Below are positions 1 through 10,212 of a stretch of 64,000 nt of DNA, one piece after another. Position numbers and translations under genes: made by a program. The number at the start of each line of letters is the position of its first letter. Position 1 is the first letter of the stretch. Origin of the DNA: Rhynchopus sp. YZ270_cl-10 (taxonomy: Eukaryota; Euglenozoa; Diplonemea; Diplonemida; Diplonemidae); assembly GCA_964035575.1 (NCBI GenBank), contig OZ037854.1, positions 1,054,001 to 1,118,000 on the forward strand, in the 5' to 3' direction. The notes beneath the pieces are model-generated. The model saw nothing but the letters and a program-made list of their open reading frames with translations. It was not told where the DNA came from and made no database searches.

Positions 1-135
1 AGCCTCTCTCTACCTCTCCTTTCTCCCCCTCCCCCACTTCCAACTCTCATTGCGAAGTAGTCGGTAATGCTCACAGTCTCTCACCACTACCACCATCACC
101 CCTCCCCTGTATGCCGTACACTTTCCACAACACAG

Positions 136-1747
136 TCGACCTCGGGATGAAGACGTCAGGCAGCAGCCGTCAGAGCTTCCGTATTTTCAACATAAATTAC
201 CTCACCAAGGTGTGTACTTCTCTCTTGACATTTTCCGGCGTTGTCCAGAAGAAGAAAAAATTGCAATATTGGGTGGAATCAGCCCCCTTCAGCCACACCA
301 ATGTTCGAAGCAGTAGTGGTAACAAGAGGACTACTCTGCTGCCCAGATGGGGTATTTTTTGAAGGAAAGATACTTTTAAAAAAATGTGTCCCCCCCCCGA
401 TCAGGTTGAGCCTCTTAGCAAAGACGGCGAAAAAGCAGAGAACTTCCCCGAGCACTTCCTGCCTGGATCGGACCTCCCGAAAATAAACACCGACAAGCTG
501 AAGGAAAAGGCGGACGCGGAGCGTGAAAAGAGGAAGGAGGCCATGGGTCAGGATGTGTCGATCGAGGCGCAAGATGTGTTCGACGCCATTTCCCGCACGT
601 ATGTAACCACTCACACAACGCTTCTTCTTTTTTGCAACGTGACCTACATCACAAGGCTTGGGGTTCATTTTACAAAATTATTGTAGCCTTTCGCCGATCC
701 AAAACTTATGCTATCAATTTATTGAACGAACACTGCTATAAAAATTACCATGGTCTCGAAGAATCAACACTACACCAGCTGAAGGTCATCTTCCCATTTT
801 TGGGGTATTTTTTTCACAACTTTACACCGCAGTGTTCCTCAACCTGTTCCGCAACCCCCAACCCCCCCACAGTCTCAATAGCAGATGGGAGAAGACAACC
901 ATCATCATCATGGGTAACGTGAGCCTTAGCGAGCCCTACGGCCCGGATAACGTATGTTATATGCAAAGTTTCCCCCCTCTTTATTGACACCCACCCTTTC
1001 GCCCACAGCTGGCGTTCACGGAGGCTGGCGCACAGAGGGAAGCAGTGGCCAAGTCCACCTCTGAGCAGATTAAGAAAATTGTATGTCCACTATCTTTTCC
1101 CCCAACCTCTCCTTTTTTCATCCGGATGGCTGGCATCGTATGTAGGTCTGTTGGTGCCTGCATTAATAGTTTCACTTTTTTTTGTGCGTTTCATCTATGA
1201 CTTGGAAGCAAGTGTACATTTTTAGCACCCTCTATGCCTTCTTTTCGAGAAAAGAATGTACCGTATTCGTAAATATGTTCGACCGTACTAATATTCGACC
1301 GTAAATATGTTCGACCGTAATAAAGTTCGTCCTTTTCCGAATTTTTCTGGAAGTTCGTCCTTTTTTACGGCCGAACATAAGTACAGTTGGTGGTAGAAAT
1401 TTTTTTGTGATCGTGGTGTGGCCCGAAACCCGGTTTTTGGGGTACATTAGAAGTACATTTTTTGAATTCTGGCCACACCACTATCACAAAAAAATACCGC
1501 AAACATGTTCGACCGTAAATATGTTCGATCGTAATAAAGTTCGTCCTTTTCAGGATTTTTCTGGAAGTTCGTCCTTTTTACGGTCGAACATTTTTACGAA
1601 TACGGTATATGAAACAATCTATGACTTGACATCGGTCAGTTGAGGTTCCTGCATCAACTATTCTTTTAGTTCTCTTCCCCCACAACCCGACACCCCCTCC
1701 ACCTCCTACAGCTTCAGGACCGCAAAAAAAAGATCGGATCGTCATAA
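136..1747 (+). CDS. LSM12: LSM12-like protein, 3' part of gene (5 visible exons)
   Basis: Exons 136-209, 405-598, 873-951, 1009-1080 and 1712-1747 join in phase through canonical GT-AG introns and end at TAA 1745-1747. The product carries the end of an LSm-like beta fold (residues reading RIFNINYLTKVEPL) followed by the LSM12 anticodon-binding-like domain: INTDKLKEKADAEREKR, then VFDAISRTLNSRWEKTTIII, then NVSLSEPYGPDN. This matches animal LSM12 segment by segment ([38 protein letters not shown]). LSM12 is an RNA-associated protein that works with ataxin-2-type partners. The first half of the LSm fold is missing, so upstream exon(s) lie left of the window or in bases 1-135. An ATG at 111 is in frame but lies in what looks like the pyrimidine tract of an acceptor (CACAG at 131-135), so I do not take it as the start. 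The splicing model is inferred by reading; the family call is strong. Confidence 0.82.
270..300. mobile_element. Fragment of a TGGTGTGGC-type element in intron 210-404
   Basis: A 31-base stretch ends in AGCCACACCA and begins TGGGTGGAATCAG. Its right part equals the right end of the element at 35159-35468. It lies inside the first visible LSM12 intron. It is either a very short or an internally deleted member of the family. Confidence 0.45.
1261..1605. mobile_element. 345-bp TA-targeted inverted-repeat element in LSM12 intron 4
   Basis: The ends are inverted copies: CCGTATTCGTAAA at left and TTTACGAATACGG at right, each continuing into GTTCGACCGTA-type sequence. TA flanks both sides (1259-1260 and 1606-1607). 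A related sequence at about 36707-36738 reads across the site without the element (AGAAAAGAATGTATATGAAA), which fixes the boundaries and a TA duplication. No coding capacity is seen. TA targeting and size suggest a Tc1/mariner-type MITE. A second small element (1414-1480) is nested in its centre. Confidence 0.75.
1414..1480. mobile_element. 67-bp TGGTGTGGC element nested in the 345-bp element
   Basis: It runs from TGGTGTGGCC to GGCCACACCA; the hairpin extends outward through GTGAT and T-runs on both sides. Its interior (CCCGAAACCCGGTTTTTGGG and following bases) is repeated at 43388-43441. It is about the same size as the copies in introns at 4849 and 17779. Confidence 0.65.
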
Positions 1748-2666
1748 ACACCGACACGACTCTGGGGGTGATGGACTCGACGGTGAGACCATAGCGAATT
1801 CGGTAACAATGAAACGTGCCTCTCTCCCCACATCGACACCTAACGCATGTAGAAGCTGTGGTCCGTTTGTGGCTTGACCATAAGAAAACCCGCCTTACTG
1901 TTCTGCTTACCACACAGCCTCTGCCTCATGTAGGTGCAACCAGGGGAGGGGGAAAAAAATTGAAAAAAAAAAAAAAACAAACAAAATTCATGAACCCGTC
2001 GGATAGGGTGCTTTGTCGAGAGACTGCAAAAAACAGGATATGCAAAAGTTTGCAAATTTTTTTAACGGAGGGGTAAAGGGGATATCTGTGCTCCTTGTTT
2101 TGCGCGAATGGGGATTTTTTTTTTGGGGGGATTTTTTTGTTTTGGCCATTTTTCTTTTCTCCTCGCTCTTTAGATCTGTGTGTGTGTGTGGGAATAGTTG
2201 TGGGTAGTTTTGCTAAGAATGTAGCATTGCCCCAAATAAAAAAATCTGTGTGTGTGTTTGTTTGAAAGCATAGGAAAGTTCCTCCTGGTCCTTCGTTTCT
2301 TTTAAGCTGTCTGTGTGTGTGGACATGAGACATATTTTTGTCGTTCAACTTTCTTTCTCTCTATCTTGAATTGCATCGTTTTTTTTGAACGTTCTTTTGC
2401 GTGCTTTCTCGAATGGAAAGTATATGAAATTAGTTTCTACGTTGAGGGAGAGGGACGAGGGTTAAGGCTACTCTATCGCAGCTCACAAAAAAAAAAGGGG
2501 TGACAATTTCACAAAACAATAAATACGGTGAGATAGGGTATGGGTGGTATTGTGCGCAACACCTTGCGGGGGGGGGGGGTTTTTTTCAGAACGAAGAAAA
2601 GAGAACAAAAAACACGGAAGGACCTTACGTACAGAGGGTTGTACGAAGGGGGGTTTTTTTTATATA

Positions 2667-2713
2667 GGTGGCAAAGTCCTGTGAGGCTTAGGCTCATCTC
2701 GCGAACTTTTTTT
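2667..2713 (+). repeat. Stem-loop motif, copy 1
   Basis: Starts GGTGG, keeps the GTGAGGCTTAGG core and TCATC, and ends GCGAACTTTT followed by a T run. The inner stem is weakened (CAAAG opposite CTTAG). See 35229-35276 for the reference copy. Confidence 0.6.
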
Positions 2714-2739
2714 CTTTGTTCTGCCAGTAGTGTACGGCG

Positions 2740-3018
2740 GTCTAGTCAGGGGGATGACTACTGGTGTGTCATCTACTCTTGTGAGTGATACTATTGTTGA
2801 CTAGTTGTACTAACCACGTACACCACGTAGTCGTAAAACGCTAGTCATTTAGACTAGGGGAACATTTTTTGTTTTTTTGAGAATCCCTTTCCCTGAGAGG
2901 CAATAGCCACCCAGTACCTGGTAGCCCCGCTAGTAGCACGACTAGTGGGTACTAGTAGTGCTACGAGTCGGATTACTAGTGGGGCTAGTGGTGACACTAG
3001 TGGTCCCCCTGACTAGAC
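2740..3018. mobile_element. 279-bp inverted-repeat element rich in ACTAG/CTAGT
   Basis: GTCTAGTCAGGGGGA at 2740-2754 is the exact reverse complement of 3004-3018. Between them the pentamers ACTAG and CTAGT and short hairpins built on them recur many times, like the subterminal repeats that bind a transposase. No open frame and no clear target duplication are visible. Confidence 0.55.
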
Positions 3019-3181
3019 TGTAGTGTGTGTGTGTGTGGGGAGGGGAGGGAGGATTCGCAAAAAATTGCAGCAAAGTAAAAAAAAAAAAACGCAGCAAACC
3101 ACTAAGCAACAAAACTAAGCGAAACAAAACAAAACAAAAAAAAGGGTTTCCCCTCCATCTAATGCTACCGCACGATAAAAA

Positions 3182-3248
3182 ACCTTACATTTTTTTTGTA
3201 TACCCTCCTCAATCCTCTCCCCTACCTCTTCTCCATCATTTTTTACAG
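3182..3248 (+). promoter_or_regulatory. Pyrimidine tract plus AG, probable trans-splice acceptor
   Basis: A long C/T tract runs to TTTTTTACAG at 3248, only 17 bases before the ATG at 3266. There is no upstream exon that it could serve in cis. The same arrangement precedes most genes here. Confidence 0.5.
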
Positions 3249-3265
3249 CAAAAATCACCAAAAAA

Positions 3266-5110
3266 ATGGAAGAAGCCGCTGCAGCCCTCAGCCAGGCTGT
3301 ACGTGCCTACAAAAAAACCATTTCTGAAGTCACAGATGCAGACCTTGGCGCTGGCCTGACTGCAGCGCTTCAGACGAAACTAAACGACGCGCTAACTGCA
3401 GTACGCACTGCTTCTGCCGCACACCACGAAGCTGAGGTGCGCGCACGCACTGAATATGACGAGCTGATCACATGGTGGGCACGTGAAGGCACCAAATCTG
3501 AGGCGAATCGCCGCACACTGGAGGCGCAGGTGAACCAGCTTCGTCGGTGCTACACTATTCCTGCTGCGGTGACGGATGGGTGTCTTGACTTTGACGCCTC
3601 GGAGGAGAGTGTTGAACCGCCAAGCAAAAGGTTGCTGACCAGCCTCCAGCACGGCCTCCGCCTCAAGGAACAAAAGGAGCGTGAGTTGGACGGCCTCAGG
3701 GAGCAGCGTATGTCCTGCATGCCGCTTCTCTGTTTGGAGACCAGAGGCAGGGTGCGCCAGCTCAACGCAGCCTCCCAGCCTCTGATGGGACTCCCAACCA
3801 TGAACTTCAAACCCCTCATTGCCTCCACCGCACCGACTGCGGTGTTGCCACCTTCTCTTCGTGTTGCCTTCACAAATTTGACGTCTCTGGTTGTAGCAGA
3901 AGAAGCAGGGCAGGCACAAAGCGACAAACCAAAATGCCTTTCAAATGTCTCCACAGCGGACGGTGCAGTGACCTTTAGTGTTGAAGGGGTGGACTTTGTG
4001 TTGAAGCTTGCAGGGGGAGGAGGAGGAGGTGGAGGAGGTGGTGACGCAGAAAACGACGCCTACGACGCAGATTTGATGGTGAAGAGCAGCTACCGCACCG
4101 AGGCGCTAGACTTCCTCACCCCAGGGGTGGTGTGCTCTCCGCAGAAGGCGGTGCGCGAAATGACTCCAGAAGGAGAGTTTTTCCGCTTCCGTTGGTTAGA
4201 ACCCTTTGCAGGTCCGCCACACTGGGAGCACATTGATGTGACCCCCGCAGAGGGCGAAGAAGACTTCCTCCCAAGCGAGCCTCTCAAAACCTTCGGCCAG
4301 GTTCGTGTCTACGAAGCGCTTGACACAGTGATCCGCCATCTTGCAGAGCGGATCTGCAACCTCCGTGCTGTGGAAAGGTTTGGCTCTTCCATCCCAGGGT
4401 TTTCCGTTACAACCATGCAGGCGAAGGAGGCGCAGCCGTTCCCCCCTCTTAGCACCGTGGTGTCACTGAAGAACATCGAAACCCCGGAAAAATCGTTCAC
4501 CGTCGTGTATCCTGTTGACGTGAAGTTCCGTCCCGTTCATGTGGTCTGCGGTGTGGATGAATCCGGGTTTGCCGCACTGCAGCGTGTGGTAGGGACAGAC
4601 CACCTTGTCTGTGGAGTGACGGCGTCGGTTGAAGGTGCGCTGTCAAAAGCAGTGAACTTCGCGCTTGGGGGGAGAGGCAAGGGGCGTGGGGGAGGTGCTG
4701 GGGGTGCGCTGTGCCAGCTGCCCAGCCCGGTCGAGGTATTGGGAATGATCGAGGCTGCGCGCGGTGAGGATTTCGTCGCAGACCCCAAGGAAACAACTCA
4801 GGTATGTGCCTTTTTTTTGAAGAATGCAATCATTTGGTCATTTGATGATGGTGTGGCTGAAAGGGGGTGCCACTTTCTGCTATTTTCTGCTATTTTGGGG
4901 TCGTCAGCCCACACCATGATGGGTTTTTTTTGTCTCCTTTTTCGAGACTCAACAGTACTCCTCTTTTTGTGAAAACACAAAAATGGTGGGAAAACTACAT
5001 CCACAACAACCAACACAACACCACAACAGTACACCTGCTTCACCCCTCAAGGCGTTCTGGAACGGCAGTGGTGCGACAAGCGGGCAACATGGATGTTGGG
5101 ATACAAATGA
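3266..5110 (+). CDS. Unknown 538-residue protein, two exons
   Basis: Exon 1 is 3266-4801 (512 codons) and exon 2 is 5030-5110; they join in phase 0 across a GTATGT...CAG intron to give a C-terminus ending WMLGYK. The first ~100 residues are alanine- and glutamate-rich and predicted helical/coiled coil, with a second charged helix around residues 120-150. The middle is mostly beta-like with a glycine run near residues 250-257; a further Gly/Arg loop sits near 470. There is no signal peptide or membrane segment. I do not recognise the family. Reading through the donor would instead add about 56 residues of low-complexity sequence, so splicing is preferred. Confidence 0.72.
4849..4916. mobile_element. 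68-bp TGGTGTGGC element inside the intron 4802-5029
   Basis: Begins TGGTGTGGCTGAAAGGGGG and ends GTCAGCCCACACCA. Its interior (TGCTATTTTGGGGTCGTC and a preceding copy of the same heptamer-like unit) is shared with the element in the intron of the cadherin-like gene at 17779-17850, so the two are the same family in two unrelated host genes. Confidence 0.75.
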
Positions 5111-5488
5111 GAAGGGAACATAAAAGGATGGATCGTGAAAGGTGTCTACCTAAAAAGCAATCGAAACGACAACTTAATTAAACGAATGGAAAAATGAGGG
5201 GTTCAAAATCGGGGAGTGTCCTTGGGTTATTTTAACGGATTTTATTTTTAAAAAAACGGGTATTTTTTTTTTCTGGGTTGCATCGACCCTATAGTGTTCT
5301 GGGGTTACGTTTAAAAAAAAATGACTATCTCCCCCTTCCTACCCGATTTTTTCACCCTCAAACACCTCTCAATTAACCCTCCCCCTCATGTCTTACTCCA
5401 CAAAATATAGAGACCCCCTTTTCTTCTTGTCTTAGATTCATATTTTGCCATTTTTTTTCTCCAAAAATATTTTTCAACTATTGAAGCG
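5111..5488 (+). other. Spacer and leader
   Basis: AT-rich spacer with T and A runs. Its last part contains a pyrimidine-rich stretch ending CTTGTCTTAG about 55 bases before the next ATG, a possible trans-splice site. Nothing else supported. Confidence 0.5.
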
Positions 5489-5752
5489 ATGCTGTATTCA
5501 GAAGGGCGTAAGGTGTCTGCGTGTGATGAAGTGGTGGAGGCAGCGAGGGAAATGATGTGTAACGTATCTGTTCATCCCGAAGAAGGGCAGCAGAGCGCCG
5601 CACAGGCGAATTTAACGTCACAGGCAGAAGTCTCGCGTCTGGTGGCCCTCATACAGACAGAGGCGCAACGTCTGCAGGCACACAACAACAGCCGTCAGAT
5701 CTCCCTCCAGAACAGAAGCGACACACTCTGCGCGCGATACGGCATATCATAA
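5489..5752 (+). CDS. Small helical protein, 87 residues, unknown
   Basis: An uninterrupted frame with host-like codon use starts at the first ATG after a pyrimidine-AG signal and ends in TAA. The product is almost wholly helical in character (ACDEVVEAAREMM, then SRLVALIQTEAQRLQAH), with no signal peptide and no cysteine pattern. It could be a small coiled-coil subunit of a larger complex. No family is recognised. Confidence 0.55.
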   Translation: MLYSEGRKVSACDEVVEAAREMMCNVSVHPEEGQQSAAQANLTSQAEVSRLVALIQTEAQRLQAHNNSRQISLQNRSDTLCARYGIS

Positions 5753-6437
5753 AGCGGTTCGTGGGGCCAGAGGCTTTTAGCCTAGGAGACCTATTGCGGG
5801 TTAACGGTACGGCCTGATGCAAGAGAAAAGCCAGATAGGGGATAAATTCCTTTTGCAACCTATGAAACGCAGAGGGAGGTGATCGGTTGTCGCCTCTTTG
5901 TGGCGCCTTTTGTCGAGTTTGTGCAAAAATGACGGCGTTGTTTTCAGCTGTTGGACTGTTTTTTTTGTACGCTGCTATAGGTAAAAAAAAATATACGATT
6001 TTTTTTTCGCGAAAAGAGAGATGTTTCTTTTGTCGTTGCGGCCTGATGCGTTGTTCTTCTGGATCGGATCTGATTGTCGAGATGACAAAAGAGGTGTGTT
6101 TAAAAGATGTTGTTTTGTGTTCATCTGCTCTTTGTTTTGTTTGCCATTTCCGTATAACGAATCTCCTTCTTCCGAGAGATGTGCTTTTGGTCGCCATTCG
6201 CAAATTTAAAAAGTTTGTTTTAAAATGAGGGGCGGCAGGGGAGGGGTGCCAAATGTCTTACGACATAGAGCCTTGTGTGTGTCGGAAGCATCGTTGCCGG
6301 TGAAACGAATGTCCCGCTCACACCATCATACTTTCAATCCCCTTGCCCTACCCACGCACCGTCTCCCTTCCTCCCACAAAAGCCATCCCCCGTGTCGCAG
6401 ACAACTTATTATTCACAACAACAAACAACAAACAACC
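5753..6437 (+). other. Spacer
   Basis: No supportable gene. Contains short T and A tracts and, at 6345-6400, the C-rich tract ending GTGTCGCAG, which is the probable trans-splice site of the following gene. Confidence 0.5.
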
Positions 6438-7541
6438 ATGGGCAAAGCACTGCTGTGTCTCGCGCTGTGCGCATCCTCCGCGGCTGCAGGCGGGATCCTG
6501 AACGGGAACTTTGAAAACGGGATGGCGCACTGGACTGGAAACGGTGTGTCGTTCGACTTCCAGCCGACATTTGGCGACAACCCGACCGCACGCAACAGGG
6601 GTCAGCCCAGCAACCACGAGGGCGACTACTGGATTGGGACGTGGGAGAAGTACGACGGGATCACCCCTGGGCAGAACCCTGGTGACGGCCGTGGCGACGA
6701 CAAGACTGGGTTCGCTGTGAGCGACAACTTCGTCCTTGACAAGCCGGTGCTGAAGTTCCTGATTGGCGGTGGCTGCAACATTGCGCAGGTCGGGCTGTCT
6801 GTGCACCTTGTCTCGAACGACGCGAACATTGGCGCAAAGACAGGTAACTGCCACGAGACGATGTCGTACAAATCGATCGACCTCACGGCCCACGTTGGGC
6901 AGGAGGTGTACGTGAAGCTGTACGACTTTGGAACTGGTGGATGGGGACACATCAACGCTGACGACATCAAGACTGTGTGGGACGCACAGGAGACGTGCCC
7001 TGCGTCGGGTGTGGTCGTGTCTGTGGGAGGTGCCCCGGTTGCAGGTGTGCCCGTGTCGGCAGCGGCGCTGAACGAAGTGGTGGCGGGACCTGTCTTCAGC
7101 CTCTCGGTGCTGCCGCCCCCGATGCGCGACGGTGCGTTCCACTTTGCGAACAGCTTGGTGCCTGCCACAACCGACATCGAGCTGTCGTGCTGCGGCTCCG
7201 CGACCGCATGCGAGTTCTACGTTGTGTCGTACAACTGTGGCGACTGCATGTCAAGCGGCATGAACGGTGGCTTCCCCACTGTGCTCCCGACTGCAGGCTT
7301 CGACGCAGGCAGCTGCTCCCCGTGGTTCACCGTGAACGGTGCTGGACCTGTGGCACACCCGATGGTTGTGCACCACAAGCAGGTTGCGGCAGGCGACTCG
7401 GTGACCGTGACGACCAACAAGGAGGCCCTCTTCTTCGCAGTGTTTGGCGACAACAAGGCCCTCGGAGGGCCGTGGTGCAGGCGTGCAGCTGGCCCGGCTG
7501 TGGGCAACTCCTGCAGCGCACAGTGCGCTGACCTTCAGTAG
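6438..7541 (+). CDS. Secreted protein with CBM66/levanase-type carbohydrate-binding domain
   Basis: 367 residues. The start at 6438 gives a clean signal peptide (MGKALLCLALCASSAAAG); an in-frame ATG at 6225 would put 71 unrelated residues in front and is rejected. Residues ~19-190 match the jelly-roll sugar-binding domain found on levanases and GH32-linked modules: NGNFENGMAHWTGNG, GDYWIGTWE, VLKFLIGGGCN and GGWGHINADDI are its hallmarks. In known members this fold binds terminal fructosides or similar sugars. Residues ~195-367 are a second, cysteine-containing beta-rich domain I do not recognise (SCCGSATACEF, NCGDC). No catalytic module is present, so a lectin-like or adhesin role is more likely than hydrolysis. 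Single exon. Confidence 0.82.
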   Translation: MGKALLCLALCASSAAAGGILNGNFENGMAHWTGNGVSFDFQPTFGDNPTARNRGQPSNHEGDYWIGTWEKYDGITPGQNPGDGRGDDKTGFAVSDNFVLDKPVLKFLIGGGCNIAQVGLSVHLVSNDANIGAKTGNCHETMSYKSIDLTAHVGQEVYVKLYDFGTGGWGHINADDIKTVWDAQETCPASGVVVSVGGAPVAGVPVSAAALNEVVAGPVFSLSVLPPPMRDGAFHFANSLVPATTDIELSCCGSATACEFYVVSYNCGDCMSSGMNGGFPTVLPTAGFDAGSCSPWFTVNGAGPVAHPMVVHHKQVAAGDSVTVTTNKEALFFAVFGDNKALGGPWCRRAAGPAVGNSCSAQCADLQ

Positions 7542-8667
7542 AGGGAGCATGAAATATGAGTGGTGACTTTTCGTTTTTTTGCACACCAAAAAAATGACAC
7601 CACAAATGTTTCACATGTACACCATCTTTATGATTCGTTCTTTTTCCCTCTTTTTCTTTTACTTCCGCCATTTTTTCCTTCTCTCCTTACACGAAAGCAA
7701 CTGTATGTGTGTCAGAAAACCAGAACAGTTAGATCGTTAAGGGACGGCCCATTTTTCGGCCCCGTTCCTTCTCGTCCCGTATTTTTGCCTGTTTAAAAAC
7801 AAGATTTGAAAACCCTGTGTTTTAGCTAGGCAGAGATCAGTTGGCGAGGATGCTGAGGTTCGGTTCTTCACACACACACATATGGAGTCTTTCTCCCACC
7901 ACACACCCCCAGCACATTGTGTGACTCCACAGCTTCCGATGCAGCACCAGGGAACAGCAGGTAACACTGTTGCCCCTCCGCTTTAATCGGAGCAGAAGCC
8001 ACCACCAAGGCAGAAAGGTTTTCCTCGTCGTAAGGCAGGAATAATAACAGCATGTTTCTGTCCTGTGCTCTGCGATATTCATTTTTCAATTTTCGATCTT
8101 CGGTTTTTTTATATGCACCTCTGCATCGCTCCGTCGTTCCCGTTTTTTTTTAAACCACCCCGTTGAGTTGTCTCTTTTTCAATTCCTGAGATATTCTTAG
8201 AGTACCCGGTGGTGCTTGCATCTGCAGAGAAGTTTGCACCACTGACCCCTTTTTTTTTGCAGAAACTGTAACAGAAAGCAACCTGTATTGCCGTTCCGTG
8301 CTTGCAAAAAGAGAGTGGGGGGTTTGCACTGCTCCGGAGAGATGCGTTGTGGCAGTACTGCTGCAGTTTTTTTTTTTTTTTTTTTTTTTTGTTTTTTTAC
8401 CCGAGCTGCGTTTTAGCTCGTTTCCACCACTCTGTCGTTTTTACTCGAAAAGATACCCCATAACCTCCCGCACTTTAATCACAACTCTTACCCTTTTGCG
8501 CAGTAGAGGATTTTCTTCCCGTCGGCCGAGGGGTATGCGTGCTTTGTTTCCAGCCAAAAAGCGACGCCCAGTACATGAACTTCCCATATCCTAGCTTGAA
8601 CACTATTCTTATGTGTTGTTGCAAAGTTACGACACAAACCACATCAAAGCACAACAGAAGGGACAAT
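7542..8667 (+). other. Spacer with poly-T
   Basis: No gene seen. It includes CA microsatellite-like DNA near 7869, a T run of about 25 near 8368 and pyrimidine-rich stretches. The bases before 8668 include CAACAG at about 8653-8658, a possible trans-splice AG. Confidence 0.5.
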
Positions 8668-9843
8668 ATGATGGATGTGACCTTTGTGCTGGAAGAGTCA
8701 GGCGTGAGTGCAACAGTGGAGGTGCCGTGCGAGGCGAACGCTGCAGCGGCAAAGGAGGTTGCGTGCACGGCGCTTGCTGTCTCGCCTGCGTCTGTCGAGA
8801 TGCGCATCGGCACGCAGGTGTTGGAGGGGACGTGCCGTCTGCAGGACACTGCGTTTGGTGCAGGTGTGACGGTTGTGCTTGCTGCCTGCCCTCGCTTTGC
8901 CGACATCAAGTGTCCTGCTGAGCACAGTGTAGAGGGGGGAGTGAGGAGCACGCAGTTGTCCCTCTCACGTTGTGGAACGCTGTGTGTCTTCTATGACCAC
9001 GAGTTCAAGAAGCTTGTTGGATTGAACACAGAAACCTTCGAGACTGCCTTCGAATGCGACGTTGACCTTGATGTAGGTCGCGCACCTGCCATCTCTGCTT
9101 GCAAGACCCGCGGCTACCTGCTATACGATGATTGCATGCGGGTAGTTGCGCTTCCGGGTGGGGAGGTGCTCCACAAAGTGGAGGACTGCTGGTCGGTGTC
9201 AGTGTTTGCGTGTGGCGGTGTTGTCGTCCAACAGGACACAGACTGCGTCTATGTGTATGACGAAGACCTGACGTTGCTCCGCTCTCTCTCACATGAAAGG
9301 TGCGAAAATGTGGCAGTATCGCACTGTGGTGGGTGGGTGATGACCTCCACCGACTATATGTATGCCTATACCTACGGAGGCACCCCCGAGGCACGTCTGT
9401 GGGATGTGAACACAGGCAAAGTTGTGGCATGTGTGCCGACGGTGGGCTCGGGCAGAGTGGCGATTTCGTCTGCCTCCATCTTTGCTGTGGAGGGGAAGAG
9501 AAGTGTGCAGCTCTATGATTGGAGTGGTGCGGCTCTTGGCAGCTTTGCTATGTCTGTGGGTGCCCAGGGGTATATCAAGAGCATGCAGTTCACGCCGTGT
9601 GGGAAGTACCTTGTGGTGAGTACGTTTGTTGTAAGAGGCTCCCTAGATGAAGAACGTGGGACGTGTCAGCTACACCAGTACGATGTGGCGACCATGTCCC
9701 ACGTACGCATGATCTGGAGGAGCAGATTCAGCAACGATATTCTTTTTTCCTTTGTGATATCGCCGTGTTCGAGTGTGGTGATGTTCACGTCGTCTGCTGA
9801 CTCCTCTATAATGACCAGGCATCTGCGCCCCCACAACGGTTAG
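8668..9843 (+). CDS. Ubiquitin-like domain fused to a WD/quinoprotein-type beta-propeller
   Basis: 391 residues, single exon; the start is the first ATG after the leader (8668, a second ATG follows directly). Residues ~2-73 have the spacing of a ubiquitin-like fold (DVTFVLEESGVSATVEVP start, later EMRIGTQVLEG). From ~80 onward the sequence forms repeating four-strand blades typical of a WD40 or PQQ-like propeller: LSLSRCGTLCVFYD, VAVSHCGGWVMTS, ARLWDVNTGKVVA, MQFTPCGKYLVVS. WD dipeptides occur in RLWDVNTG. No di-glycine end is present, so the ubiquitin fold is not a modifier. It probably scaffolds ubiquitin-related or other complexes in the cytosol; the partner cannot be read from sequence. 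Confidence 0.72.
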   Translation: MMDVTFVLEESGVSATVEVPCEANAAAAKEVACTALAVSPASVEMRIGTQVLEGTCRLQDTAFGAGVTVVLAACPRFADIKCPAEHSVEGGVRSTQLSLSRCGTLCVFYDHEFKKLVGLNTETFETAFECDVDLDVGRAPAISACKTRGYLLYDDCMRVVALPGGEVLHKVEDCWSVSVFACGGVVVQQDTDCVYVYDEDLTLLRSLSHERCENVAVSHCGGWVMTSTDYMYAYTYGGTPEARLWDVNTGKVVACVPTVGSGRVAISSASIFAVEGKRSVQLYDWSGAALGSFAMSVGAQGYIKSMQFTPCGKYLVVSTFVVRGSLDEERGTCQLHQYDVATMSHVRMIWRSRFSNDILFSFVISPCSSVVMFTSSADSSIMTRHLRPHNG

Positions 9844-10212
9844 CGAGATTTTGTTTTTATAAAAGAGTATATTTTGATTTGCGTTTGTTCGCGCCGTAAA
9901 CGTGCACACAGCGAAACGGGAAAAGGACCCTGCAGGCCTAAGTACCCTGCATCATAATGATGCGCGTTTATCTAACCGACGAAGTGCAAGCGGGTGGCAG
10001 GAATATCAGATGTAATCATATCCTGTACCCCAGAAATAATACCCCCATCACAACCCCTCCCTTTTGTCTTTATTGTTTTATTGCTTTGTTATGGGAAAAA
10101 CATAAAAAGGAGTGCGGTTTCAATTTTTGTACTGTTTATTCACACTCAAATAACCCTACAGGCGAATGGGAAGCCCCCCGCCCACCACCACCACCACCTC
10201 TCCCCTCACAAG
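9844..10212 (+). other. Spacer and leader
   Basis: Short spacer; CCCTACAG at about 10154-10161 is the likely trans-splice AG 51 bases before the next ATG, followed by a C/A-rich 5' leader. Confidence 0.5.

Larger units (their letters stand above)
1748..3265 (+). other. Spacer between the LSM12-like gene and the next gene
   Basis: AT-rich, low-complexity DNA with long A, T and G runs and TG dinucleotide tracts. It holds one stem-loop motif copy (2667-2713) and one ACTAG-rich inverted-repeat element (2740-3018). The last 80 bases form the pyrimidine-rich leader of the next gene. I see no supportable gene. Confidence 0.6.

Noticed and set aside
1-135. An upstream exon of the LSM12-like gene inside the window
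   Set aside because: CGGTAATG at about 61-68 could be a donor, but the sequence before it shows no convincing LSm coding and a stop interrupts one frame, so I leave it unassigned.
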